A stretch of DNA of 64,000 nucleotides from Sialis fuliginosa (Eukaryota > Arthropoda > Insecta > Megaloptera > Sialidae): positions 124,001-188,000 of the forward strand of contig OY540815.1 in the NCBI GenBank assembly GCA_961205875.1, in the 5' to 3' direction. The translations under genes and the position numbers were made by a program. Shown one piece after another: positions 24,901 to 34,273 of the stretch; position 1 is the first letter of the stretch, and every line of letters starts with the position of its first letter. Below the pieces are notes generated by a model, which had not been told where the DNA came from, ran no database searches, and saw nothing but the letters and a program-made list of their open reading frames with translations.

Positions 24901-25555
24901 AAATATATTGTCCATCTAGGAAATACTGACACATAAGCCACACGTCTGTGCCTATGTCCAGCACACTGAATAAAATTGTTATTATCAATCCACAGTACAT
25001 TTGCACATGAGATAACTTGGAGAACCCATCTGCCTGTTCTTTAGTTAAATTTGCTATAAATCTTAAAACTCTACCACAACAAAATAACTCTTTGTGAACT
25101 TGTTGTTCATTAGCTACTGTCACTTCAACAACAACGTTCAATAAAGCTATTTGTTCTTCACCCACATTGTCATTGCTCGCTGAAGATTGCACTATAATGT
25201 TTTCTCTTTGTTTCTCACGTGCGCTGTCTCTCTCTGCACAATCATTGTTAACAGTTACAACAATGTTTTCTTCAGTATTTAAACCGCATTTGTCGGAAAA
25301 TTCAGTGTTGGTTAGTTTAAGGTCTCTACTATTATTATCGCTGTCTATATATTTAAACTTAGTTATTCTATCACGAATACTTAATGCTACTATTTCTTCT
25401 TCACTAGATGTATAGTTTTCATCACATTTCAAAGCTGAAGCCACATTCACATTGTCACTAACGTTGTCACAGATATTTACATTTACGTAAATATGCTGAG
25501 ATGCACTTTTCTCTTCATCCCTGCTTGACTGTTCTTCTTTAATTATTACTTCCAT
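18470..25555 (-). CDS. XK-related (XKR/CED-8 family) membrane protein, 4 exons, 541 aa
   Basis: Joining 25555-24834, 21753-21470, 19236-19099 and 18951-18470 on the minus strand gives 1626 nt with GT/AG borders and matching phases (2, 1, 1). XK-related proteins are multi-pass plasma-membrane proteins; some members (CED-8, Xkr8) act in phosphatidylserine exposure during apoptosis. The first 180 residues are hydrophilic and acidic (SSEEE). Then come family hallmarks: SVLDIGTDVWLMCQYF (about 195-210), KWLLIIFYIVPL, the conserved IDSYLEALPQLTLQL, and several hydrophobic helices to the end, closing with a basic tail (AERQRQLELLKKQTT). The long N-terminal region is unusual in length. The introns are packed with transposons. 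I cannot say which subfamily it belongs to. Confidence 0.85.
19099..19236 (-). CDS. XK-related protein, coding exon 3
   Basis: The acceptor catttcag was chosen over gtctgcag at about 19275 because the latter puts a stop in frame. Donor gtaagt follows 19099. It encodes MLRWVSMALSVITVARVQYS and a further hydrophobic stretch. Confidence 0.8.
19528..20815. repeat. Dispersed repeat C, split by a foldback element
   Basis: The flanks (gggttccgaagaaact...tcactttgtcgtc at 19528-19595, and taagctagaaacttgaaatttttact at 20777-20815) are continuous in the uninterrupted copy at 40747-40880. This proves the segment between them is an insertion. Confidence 0.8.
19598..20774. mobile_element. Foldback element with TA target duplication (CAGGGTGATTCAGC ends)
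   Basis: The left end CAGGGTGATTCAGC and right end GCTGAATCAGCCTG are inverted, with arms of about 500 bp of moderate similarity. TA lies on each side (19596-19597, 20775-20776). The empty site at 40827-40840 (aaactatataagctag) equals the flanks with one TA removed. No coding sequence is present. TA targeting suggests the Tc1/mariner group. It sits in XK-related intron 2. Confidence 0.85.
20820..21358 (+). mobile_element. 5'-truncated Helitron, GCTCAACGTCTC family
   Basis: From CTGCCTAAACCGTTGAATAT onward it follows the same order as the full copies at 36381 and 38141 and ends GGCCCAGCTAG followed by T (21359). The 3' hairpin is changed to GGCGAAGCGCC. It lies in intron 2 of the XK-related gene. 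Confidence 0.75.
21470..21753 (-). CDS. XK-related protein, coding exon 2
   Basis: Acceptor tttgcag precedes 21753; donor gtaagt follows 21470. It completes the split codon to give ICDINKNTW and carries two hydrophobic helices and the family motif SYLEALPQLTLQL. Confidence 0.85.
22051..24711. mobile_element. hAT-type element, 2.66 kb, containing a nested Helitron
   Basis: The left end is CAGAGATGTAC, the right end ...ATCATGTCTCTG. Flanks TAAATAAT (22043-22050) and TAAATAAC (24712-24719) agree in 7 of 8 bases. Both subterminal regions carry many AAAATGG / ATTTTGCATTT motifs, probable transposase-binding repeats. No transposase frame is recognised. It lies in XK-related intron 1. Confidence 0.7.
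23279..24132 (-). mobile_element. Helitron, GCTCAACGTCTC family, inside the hAT-type element
   Basis: Minus strand: an A, then TCCTTAATATATATAAAGC from 24132, the shared core, and ...CTACTGCTAG with a following T at 23278. The GC-rich 3' hairpin of other copies is missing, deleted between GTAGTCTA and CTAG. A 70-codon frame (23453-23665, plus) is also open in the copy at 38141. Confidence 0.75.
24834..25555 (-). CDS. XK-related protein, coding exon 1
   Basis: The ATG is at 25553-25555, the only in-frame methionine near the start of the open frame. The exon encodes the acidic N-terminal region and the first membrane segments, and ends GGA-AT before donor gtacgt (phase 2). Using the later GT at 24830-24829 would create a stop after splicing, so this donor is preferred. 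Confidence 0.8.
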
Positions 25556-27309
25556 TGTTATTTAAACAATTATAATTGTTCTAGATAAAAAAATACAATA
25601 AATATAATTTTTATTTGAATAATGTGTCAAATATCAACAATTGGATTATTGTTTTTAAAATCACACAAACACAAAACAAATAACTTGATTATGTTGAATA
25701 AACTAATATAAAGATATATAATTCATAAAGACTGGTTTGGCGTATTCAAGCTAGCCAAACCGCACATAGGTGTATTTGTATCAAAAAGTTGGCCAAAATA
25801 AATATTTTTTAATTTAAATATAAAATTTTATTACGCACTTAAGCAAGATATTTTATACAAGTTTCGAAAATTTTCAACATAATCCAATTTTCCGAACATA
25901 TCGGTATGCTTTTTAATGCGTTTTTAATGTTGACAAAAATCGTCATTGCGTGGCAATCCGCACGAATCCGTAACTACTTATGGTGGAAGTATTTAAAAGA
26001 ACCCTTCCTCTGCAATATCTCATAAAAATTATAACCGGGACACCCGGAAGTGTAACGAAACCCTTCGAGTTTATAAGATTTATATAGGTAAAAAAACCTA
26101 ATTATAAATATACTTTTTAATATGCTATTAAAACTGAATGTACTATTATTAAATAATACAAAATATGTTGTATTTAGTTGCTATAGAATAATCCATACTA
26201 CAACACTTCACTATTTCGTAAAATATACACACAAAAAAACTCTTCCAAAATATTGCTGTTGAAATAACATTTACGCTAAGAAGAGATATATGGACTGAGC
26301 TTAATAGCGGGAGGAGAGGGGAGGGTAAAATAGTGTAAACTCCGTCTATCCAGCTACCCCATGGGTAATTATTTTCTGGGCTGCGACGGATTCAACAAAA
26401 TCAACTTTTGGCCAGTTTTTTGGTGCAAATATCCCAGTGTGCACCGTTTGATAACAAGTTAAAAATAACTTGACACAGACATACAGGAGTGGGGACGTAA
26501 GTGAATCAGCTATCAGCTAGCCAACAACACATCCTATTGAAATAGATAGCTACTGGCAAAACGGAGAAACTGTGGTTTATTAGTTACTAAACTAAAAACT
26601 AAGTTTAGTGAGAAAGCTAGCGATTGCGATCTTGGTTAGATATGTGTATACATTTTACAGCAAATTAAGCGTATATTACGTGAGTATAAATTGAGATCCA
26701 TATAACTATTCATAAGAAATCCATATTTTTTGACACGAATGATGAAAATTATATTATATTTAATTCATAATTAGTTCTCCTAAAAATTAAACACATATTG
26801 AAATCATTGACAAGTGTTAAAATCATATCGAAATCAAATGTATATAATTAAATGGGGTCTAGCTTAGTAAGAAAAAAACATTTTAGTTGCGGTAAAACGG
26901 TTTAAGGAGGTGAAATACCCCTATGAAAATGTGCAAAATAATCGTATATTTCAAATAACTCTAAAACTAATTAAGGTTTTAAAAAATCTGTAGTACAAAA
27001 TTGTCATGATTTTGAATACCCTTTCGAATGGCAACAGCTAATCGAAATTCGAAAACACGAAACCGTTCACCACCATCACCCACTCTCCCCATTATTTTTT
27101 AAGATTATGTTTTCTATTTACTAAATTTAATTGTAATTCGAATATGTAATAGATATTTCACCCTTTCATCGCCACATTATCATATTTCGAAAAATATATA
27201 CATACATAATTTTTTTATTACGTTAGCGACGTGTCTGTTTACTTTAACAAAACAATCATGTCATTGTTGTCCCAAGTATTTGTAACTTTGTTCATAAACT
27301 CACGTTTTC
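25556..27309. other. Intergenic sequence between the XK-related and lectin genes
   Basis: It holds the 5' flank and probable promoter of the XK-related gene (just above 25555) but I see no TATA box or CpG-rich segment that fixes it. No supportable frame or structured repeat is found. Confidence 0.4.
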
Positions 27310-27734
27310 AATGTTAGTATTTATTTATTGTTATTATAACTATACTAACGTCTTATATTTAATCTATATTTGTAATATTTTATAGATTAATTCAAAGTCA
27401 AATGACACATTTTATCAAGATGATGATACCCAGAATCCAGTGTACATGTACAAATAGTAGAAGTATTTTGTAACGAAGGTGAGTTTTTTTATAAACATAA
27501 ATCTAAATTATTTTTTTATAAATAAAGTAATGTTTTGTACTTATTTCTTCAGCAGATAAGGTAGTTGAGAAGGTGTTAAAATTCCGTGACGGTAATATTG
27601 TGAACACTGTCTTGAATGTAAGTATTTATTTCTCTCATTATATCTTTTTACAAATGTTGAACAAATAAAAAAATAATAATAATCAATTTAAATTTTACAA
27701 TTTAGTCTAAATATTCACTTATCCTATAATGGCA

Positions 27735-28090
27735 GTATTGTATAATGGCATCTTATGCTAAGAAAATGTTTTATTTCAATTTCAAATTTTTTTAAGGGTA
27801 ATTCTTTTATAGAAGATGGTAGTTTATTATATATTTTTATTATAGAGTTATATACTCCTTTATACACAACTGTTAATTTGGTTTCTATTTGATCTAAATT
27901 TTCTTGATTTCTAGTTGAGTAATTATGCGTAAAACTTTTTTTAAAACGTTTCATATTTTTTAGCGAAAATTAAACATTCGTATATAAATCTGTAATTGTT
28001 AAATTTTTTAGATTTTTAAATAGTGGTTTACATGACTCGGTTGATTTTGTTTTACATATAAATCTAAGACATCGTTTATTATTGTTATAA
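27735..28090 (-). pseudogene. LINE ORF2 C-terminal relic
   Basis: On the minus strand, RCLRFICKTKSTESCKPLFK and LKNLTITDLYTNV are followed by HNYSTRNQENLDQ and IIKIYNKLPSSIKELPLKKF, the ending found in jockey/CR1-like ORF2 proteins. Stops interrupt it near 27960. It lies in a lectin intron. Confidence 0.7.
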
Positions 28091-28237
28091 CTATACTGAC
28101 GTTTAATATTATATTTATGTTAATATTATAGAATAACACAGCACCAAATTTAACTTCAAACCTAGTGAACACAACTTCAGATCAGAATAAAGGTGAGTTT
28201 TTTTAATAAATCTAAATTTTTCGTTTTTTATAAATAA

Positions 28238-28878
28238 CTAGGACCCGGTGTTATCCGGGTTAATATCCACAAAATCATAGTAGCCTAAAATATTCAACAT
28301 GCCCACCTGACATTCTATACCTAAATCTAACCTATTCATTAGTGAAAAGTGGTATAAAATCCGTTCAGTAGTTACTGAGAAAATCGTATAAAATTAAATT
28401 TTCAAACTCCGAAGAAACACCAGGTCCCGTCTTAGAATTTGTATGAAAATCAATTTCAATTTTCAATCAATATAGGTAGGTATTTCAAAATATTTAATTT
28501 TTAACATAATTATGTTAAAAATCATCAAATTGTTGGACAATATATTTTAAAGAGACGTAATCATAATAAAACCATCATTAATAAAATAATAAAGTATAGA
28601 AACCGTAAATTATAGAATTCTGTATTCCATGGCTAGGTACTATGTTTTTATATACCTAAATGACAGTTGTATGCTGACATCATGGAAACAAAACACAACT
28701 TGATAAAGATTTTTTTAGTCTTTTGATATTAAATGTTAGGTTTTCATAAAATATTAATAGTCACGATATTGCACATAAAAAGTATCTAACTATTGGTGAA
28801 AACCGCATTGAAATCGGTTCAGCAATTCCCGAGTTTATAAGCTTCATACAAACAAACATTCATTTTTATATATAGAGA
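28238..28878 (-). mobile_element. Helitron, TCTCTATATATA type, with an exact empty site in the paralogous intron
   Basis: Minus strand: TCTCTATATATAAAAATG at 28878 to ...CCGGGTCCTAG at 28238, followed by T. The flanks ataaataa and agtaatg join to ataaataaagtaatg, which is the sequence of the duplicated intron at about 27519-27533. The insertion therefore made no target duplication, as expected for Helitrons. A CCCGGTGTTATCCGGG palindrome lies beside the 3' end. Confidence 0.85.
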
Positions 28879-28908
28879 AGTAATGTTTTGTAATTATTTC
28901 TTCAACAG

Positions 28909-29170
28909 ATAAGGAAGATGAGAAGGTGTTAAAACCCCTTGATGATTATATTTTACTGCCCTGGACTTGGTTATTACAAATACCACACGAATAAGACCAA
29001 TTGGCAGAATGCAAATGACAGCTGTGCAAAGGAGGGGGACCATTTAGTTGTGATCAATTATCAAGCCGAGGCGGATTTGATCCAAGGAATGTTGAAAATA
29101 AATTCTGTTGGTACGGTACATGCAGGCTTCTATAGAGTCACCCCGAATAGCGAATTTGTAACTGTTTTAG
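28909..29170 (+). CDS. C-type lectin, exon with first half of the domain
   Basis: Acceptor ttcaacag and donor gtaaat frame it. The linker KEDEKVLKPLDD is in one frame and the domain in another, so a base is gained or lost around 28950-28960. The first two domain cysteines (YCPG, DSC) and the LVVIN core are present. The end TVLG joins the next exon in phase. Confidence 0.7.
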
Positions 29171-29366
29171 GTAAATAACCAAATACAGTGAAACTTCTCA
29201 AAAACGACCAGCATTTCATGATAATTACTTTGTTTTATTTGTAACCAAACTAGGTCAATTTTGAGAAGTTTCACTAAAGATTCACTTAAAGTATAAATAA
29301 TTAAGATATTCGAAATTCTCGAAAAATATATCAATATAAAAAAAAATATTTGGTATTGTTTTTCAG

Positions 29367-29508
29367 GTGGTCGTTTGGCGGATTCTGGATTTAACAAATG
29401 GTACACAAGTTATTCCAATAATAATAAAGACTGAAACTGTGGAATGATAATGGCATTCATTATAATTATCCCTACTCAACGCCATTCAATTTCCTCTGTG
29501 AAAAATAA
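29367..29508 (+). CDS. C-type lectin, last exon, interrupted
   Basis: It starts with GGRLADSGFNKWY after acceptor tttcag. A TGA follows NNNKD; the C-terminal reading (NDNGIHYNYPYSTPFNFLCEK) is in another frame and ends in TAA at 29506-29508. FLCE is the usual terminal cysteine motif of the fold. Confidence 0.65.
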
Positions 29509-29576
29509 CTTTAAAATACATTTACTTAATTTTATTTTTAAAACTGTTTAATGCATTTCTGTATTTTACATTAAAT

Positions 29577-29582
29577 AATAAA
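29577..29582 (+). terminator. Candidate poly(A) signal of the lectin gene
   Basis: AATAAA stands 70 bp after the lectin stop codon in AT-rich DNA. Confidence 0.45.
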
Positions 29583-29599
29583 TATATATGTCTTAATCT

Positions 29600-30450
29600 A
29601 TGGATGTTGTTTAGTTACACACGCACAGACACATCCGGTATATTATGTAATATTTTGTAATGTTTATTTTTGCAGTTTCAGTGATACCATTCCGGCTTTC
29701 TTACCACACTGATAATGTGGAAGCCCCGAATGACTACAGTAAACAATTTAAATTATGTCCAACAGTCATGCACTAATGTCGTTTTGTAAATTTAGATAAA
29801 TTTTCACTTTTTGTTTTAATTCATTATTTTTTTCCCTTATTTATTAGGTAAAAATTATCAAAAAAAGTCACTTAACTTAATTATTATTATTATACTTAAC
29901 CTCTATTTGTTATTTCTATTTTATATAAATAAATTACATTTATATTTGTCTTTTAATTTATTAAAATAATATTCAATATAAAGTACAAAAAATATATAGG
30001 TAGGGTTTTCTGAAAATATTATTTTACTATCTATTTTTTCCTTATATTATGACTTTTTTGGGTAGCTGACAAAATTTTAAAGAAGGTTCAATATTTTTTT
30101 ATTAATTTTTGGTCACAAAGAACAGAATGAGGGGGTGTCCCATTAATATTTCAATTTGTACCGACACCCTAACATACATACATTATGTATTTAAATTGTT
30201 AATAAAAAATTTCTTAATATTAATTTTGTTTTTAATCATTTTTTCAGGAATTAAAAAATAAAACTACTCCTAATTCAAATAATTTTTTTTCAGCAAATAT
30301 CAACTTTCAGGTATATTAAATTTATGAAAACGTTTACAAAAATATAAAATATATTTACAGTCAACAATTATTACAACGTTTATTAATTATTATAATACCT
30401 TATGTCGCGTAAGTTGACTTATTTAAACGTCAACTTATTGACTATTTGGT
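29600..30450. other. AT-rich stretch, no gene resolved
   Basis: A short exon-like segment follows tttgcag at 29676 (VIPFRLSYHTDNVEAPND) but has no partner I can join. Nothing else is supportable. Confidence 0.35.
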
Positions 30451-30527
30451 CATCTGGCTAATCCTCCTGATAATGTGGAAATGGAAACCATAGATAATAA
30501 TAACGTAAATATTTGAGGGATATTTGA

Positions 30528-30683
30528 TATAGGACTGGACCAAAGCCATGCACGTCTCGCTGTGAAGATTGTAACTGGAAAAAAGACCGGAAAACAAAGT
30601 CGTCTTGTGAAATATGCAACAAAAGAATATGCAGAGAGCATACGATACCTATTTGTGGCAGTTGCTACCAAAAAGTGAAATAA
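30528..30683 (+). pseudogene. piggyBac-type transposase C-terminal Cys-rich domain, orphan
   Basis: The frame reads GPKPCTSRCEDCNWKKDRK, SSCEICNKRICREHTIPIC and GSCYQKVK, then TAA. The spacing C-x3-C-x2-C...C-x2-C-x4-CREH-x4-C-x2-C is that of the Cys-rich tail of piggyBac transposases (CREH...C..C). A stop at 30525-30527 bounds it upstream and no DDD core was found nearby. Either a relic or the last exon of a domesticated gene whose other exons I cannot see. Confidence 0.65.
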
Positions 30684-30689
30684 ATTAAA

Positions 30690-31740
30690 TTAATTTAGTT
30701 GAAACATAAAGACTGCAAATTTTTAGAGATGTGATTTTTTGTGATTTTTGAGTGCGATTTACAAAAAGAATTTCTATTATAAAAGTACAATTTATTTTTG
30801 TTAGCTGATAAGAATATTCTATCTAGTTTTAATATCTGATCTCTTTTTCCATGATTCCAAAGAAAAAAATATAACAAATGTTAAGTTTTTAAGATTACTA
30901 ACAAAGAAGTTAAGATTTTGGTTTCTTTTAATGTATGTGCCTTAAGTAATAATAAATACGCGTTTTCAAATAAATAATACTTTTTATTTATAGCTAATAG
31001 TGTAAACAAACAAAATAAAATAATAAACTTTAATATAAATAAACATTTAAGAAATAGGCATCTATAAATAATGTGGTAATTTTTACCCGGTCGCGAGCGT
31101 TTGTGTTCGTATTTACCTAGCGACGAAAACCCCGGGTTAAAGCCCCCTGCAGGCGCCATTTTTGATTTAGACAAAAATAAGAAAGAGGGTCAATTTCCGC
31201 AGCTTTGGTTATACATTTTAACATGCCACATGCCTTGGTATAAAAAAAATATTTTTTTATCTAGTTTTAAACCCTTAGCGCCCCTGAAAAATTAACAAGT
31301 TCCGCCGAGGCACAAAATGATTTTTCTCATGCTCGCTATGGGTACTAACATTTAAAAAATACTTTACCCTGTTACTCGATAGGCTAGTTTTTTTGTAGTC
31401 AGCTCTTGCTCTAAATAGACTGAAAATTATACTCAATTTTTTTTTCTCTTACCCCATTAAGTGGGTTGTATTTACATAGGTCTCCTAAAATGCAACAAAA
31501 CATGTTATATGACCTTTTGATTATAACCCTTGTCACGATATATTTGCTTTTCAATGTGGTTATCAGAGCCCCCCCCCCTCTACTTGAATGTAGCTTTTAG
31601 TTAGTACTTTCAATAAAAATTATAACGAACACTGTAGCTAGAATAGTTTATAAAAAAGTTTTTACAAATCGTAATGACTACGGAACCCTAAAATGTGCGT
31701 GCCCAACACGCACTTGGGCGTTTTATTTTTATAAATATAT
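30690..31740. other. No gene seen
   Basis: AT-rich. It ends in a widespread insect repeat (ctacggaaccctaaaatgtg...gcacttgggcg at 31678-31718). The frames at 30881-31174 and 31101-31295 overlap on opposite strands and match nothing. Confidence 0.4.
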
Positions 31741-32050
31741 TACTTCCTCGCAAAATCGAAGATACGAGAAGCTTTGTGATCGTTTTAGAATAAGACAAAA
31801 AAATTGTTCCCCGATTTCAAAATTTTAAATTGATCTTTCCGTTTCACGTCAAGACAAACACTTTTCGTTTTCCGTGTCTGTCTGTCTGTCCGTCCGTCCA
31901 TCTGTGTGTATTTCCCCTAAATCCTTGTCACACGCATAACTCATGAGAATGGTCTCATTTCAAAATAATGAAAATCGTGATTAAGGGGGAGAGGTGACAT
32001 CCCAAAATATTGATTTTTTAAAGATATTTCAAGAACGACAAATGTTACGT
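31741..32050 (+). repeat. Dispersed repeat B, copy 3, truncated
   Basis: It runs from ACTTCCTCGCAAAATCGAAG through the GTCTGTCT run and CACACGCATAACTCATGA to about 32050, where similarity to copies 1 and 2 stops. Confidence 0.75.
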
Positions 32051-32983
32051 TGATTTTTTCTTTCTTTACTTTTCATTAATAAATAAATGATAAAGATTAA
32101 TTTTGTTTTTATTTCCTTACACTTATATTAAAATTTATCGAAATATTAGATTTTAAAATTATTTGTGTCAAGTAAATACCTTATTTAAATCACTAAAGTA
32201 TTTAATAGAACATGCAGTATCTATAATACATATTGATAAGATTGGCGTGTATTTAGTGAGTGCATGGGCCATATCTCATTGTATAAGTAATATTTACTTA
32301 CTGTCAGTGTAGCTACAATTAGTTCTCTCATAAATATAGTGCATTTTTTAGTAACATTACTAGTATGTGAATGTTAGGTAAGTAAGTCAGTACCTATAAT
32401 CCAATCAAAAATTAAAAATTTCCTATAGGTGACAAATGGAATAAATATTTGGCTGGATAATTTTAGTGCCGATCGATGGCTAATGATGTTCTTAATAAAA
32501 TATTAAATTTGCTAAGTTGTGGGCCCCCGGTAAATACACAACAAAAATAAATAAAAACAAAAAAACTTAACCGCCGCTTATGTTTAAATCATCGATGCAG
32601 CAAAAACGATGTGAGCTATAGAACAAAACTGAACAGGACTCATTTGATAGAGAATTAAATTTCCTATAAAAATAATAAAGTTCATGTCTCTAAAGTAAAT
32701 AGTTTTTGAGTGATTGTTGTGAACCGCACGTGCTGTACAGCCACGCGCTTGGATAATTGGCGAGTCATTTCCACAATGACAATTTGTTTCCCAAGCGCGT
32801 GTAAAAACGATTACTTTGCATAAATGTCGGCTATATAACGGTGCAGCGGAAATATGACAAACCAGTGATCTTGGAAGAAATTATTGATCGACGAATGTAT
32901 TAAATAAAGTAAGGGTATTTAAAATTAAATTTGTTATATCTATTTTTGCACCTTTTCTACATCATCAAGCTCCCTGGCCAACG
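32051..32983. other. Intergenic; possible solo LTR at about 32720-32960
   Basis: The part with CACGCGCTTGG and its complement CCAAGCGCGTG, a TATATAA box at about 32834 and an AATAAA at about 32902 has the layout of an LTR promoter and poly(A) site, but I cannot identify its borders or a target duplication. Confidence 0.3.
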
Positions 32984-33029
32984 TAGACACCATATGTCCA
33001 TGAAGTTAGCAGAGCAAAGTCAGCAAAAC

Positions 33030-33835
33030 AAAATTTCACTTGACTAATAATTAAATGCTAATTAAATGCTAATTAAATGCGCAAAAAGAAAATTTAATGC
33101 TCTTTTAGAAAAAAAAATATTGCATGTTTTGCTAGCTTCAGATGAACTCAGCAGAACAAAGTGTCGAATAACAGTTAAAATCGTATGTAACTACACGAAA
33201 TGCTTCAGAAAATTAAATGCTAATTAAATGCGCAAAAAGAAAATTTAATGCTCTTTTAGAAAAAAAAATATTGAATGTTTTGCTGGTTTCAGATGAACTC
33301 AGCAGAACAAAGTGTCGAATAACAGTTAAAATCGTATGTAACTACACGAAATGCATCAGAAAATTAAATGCTAATTAAATGCGCAAAAAGAAAATTTTAT
33401 GCTCTTTTAAAAAAAAAATATTGCATGTTTTGCTAGCTTCAGATGAACTAAGCAGAACAAAGTGTCGAATAACAGTAAAAGTCGTATGTAACTACACGAA
33501 ATGCTTCAGAAAATTGAATGCTAATTAAATGCGCAAAAAGAAAATTTTATGCTCTTTTAAAAAAAAAATATTGCATGTTTTGCTGGTTTCAGATGAACTC
33601 AGAAGAACAAAGTATCGAAAAACAGTTAAAATCGTATGTAACTACACGAGATGCTTCAGAAAATTAAATGCTAATTAAATGCGCAAAAAGAAAATTTAAT
33701 GCTCTTTTAGAAAAAAAAATATTGCATGTTTTGCTAGTTTCAGATGAACTCAGCAGAACAAAGTGTCGAATAACAGTTAAAGTCGTATGTAACTATACGA
33801 AATTCTTCAAAAAATTAAATGCTAATTAAATGTGT
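33030..33835 (+). repeat. Tandem array, ~150-bp unit, five copies (left arm)
   Basis: Landmark GTGTCGAATAACAGT or its variants at 33161, 33312, 33462, 33612 and 33763 gives a period of 150-151 bp. Units begin AAATTAAATGCTAATTAAATG and contain GCAGAACAAAGTGTCG. Confidence 0.95.
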
Positions 33836-33898
33836 GATACACACATTAAATAGTGATACAGTTGAAATATATGAAATTTGATAACCGGTTTATTATTA

Positions 33899-34273
33899 GG
33901 TTGAACTGCAGTTTACGGTAACTATTTCTAACGAATCTGAGAAAATAACAGTGTAATCATAGATAACATAAATACATAAAGTGGGCGGGGCGAATTTCAT
34001 TTGGAGAATGGCGCGATTTTTAAAATTCGTATTATTAAACATTTCTTAATTTACGTTTTTTAAAATTTTATTTCTATTTTATATACTATATATTTTGTAA
34101 GTACGTTATGTATTTTATTATGCAAACATTTCACATTTTTATGTTTAATTATAATAAATTAATGTATTTTTATTATTTGATGCATATAGACTTGTACTGG
34201 GTGAATTATGAAGGTACTTGTTAATTATTTCCCAATTTAAATTTAGTTTAAGTTAGAGTAGTCCAGGTAAGGC
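33899..34273 (+). repeat. Direct repeat D, copy 1 (left terminus of the nested element)
   Basis: It runs from GGTTGAACTGCAG to AGAGTAGTCCAGGTAAGGCT, nearly identical to 35853-36230. Confidence 0.95.

Larger units (their letters stand above)
27310..28960 (+). repeat. Duplicated intron-exon module of the lectin gene
   Basis: The intron end and exon at about 27310-27620 recur at about 28075-28960: ttataactatactaacg versus ttataactatactgacg before the first exon of each pair, and taatgttttgtacttatttcttcagcag versus taatgttttgtaattatttcttcaacag before the second. The second exons both read ...EKVLK. A Helitron enlarges the second copy's intron and a LINE relic lies between the copies. Confidence 0.75.
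27386..29508 (+). pseudogene. C-type lectin gene, multi-exon, damaged in the lectin domain
   Basis: Exon-like segments with good splice borders: 27386-27478, 27556-27617, 28132-28192, 28909-29170 and 29367-29508. The fourth encodes the start of a C-type lectin domain (YCPGLGYYKYHTNKTNW, then NDSCAKEGDHLVVINYQAEAD); the fifth encodes the end (GRLADSGFNKWYTSY ... STPFNFLCEK). Such proteins bind sugars, in insects usually as secreted immune recognition factors. Breaks: a frameshift near 28955 between the linker and the domain, a TGA at 29432-29434, and a second frameshift after it. The damage, if not assembly error, makes this a pseudogene. The signal-peptide exon was not found. A poly(A) signal AATAAA is at 29577-29582. 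Confidence 0.65.
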
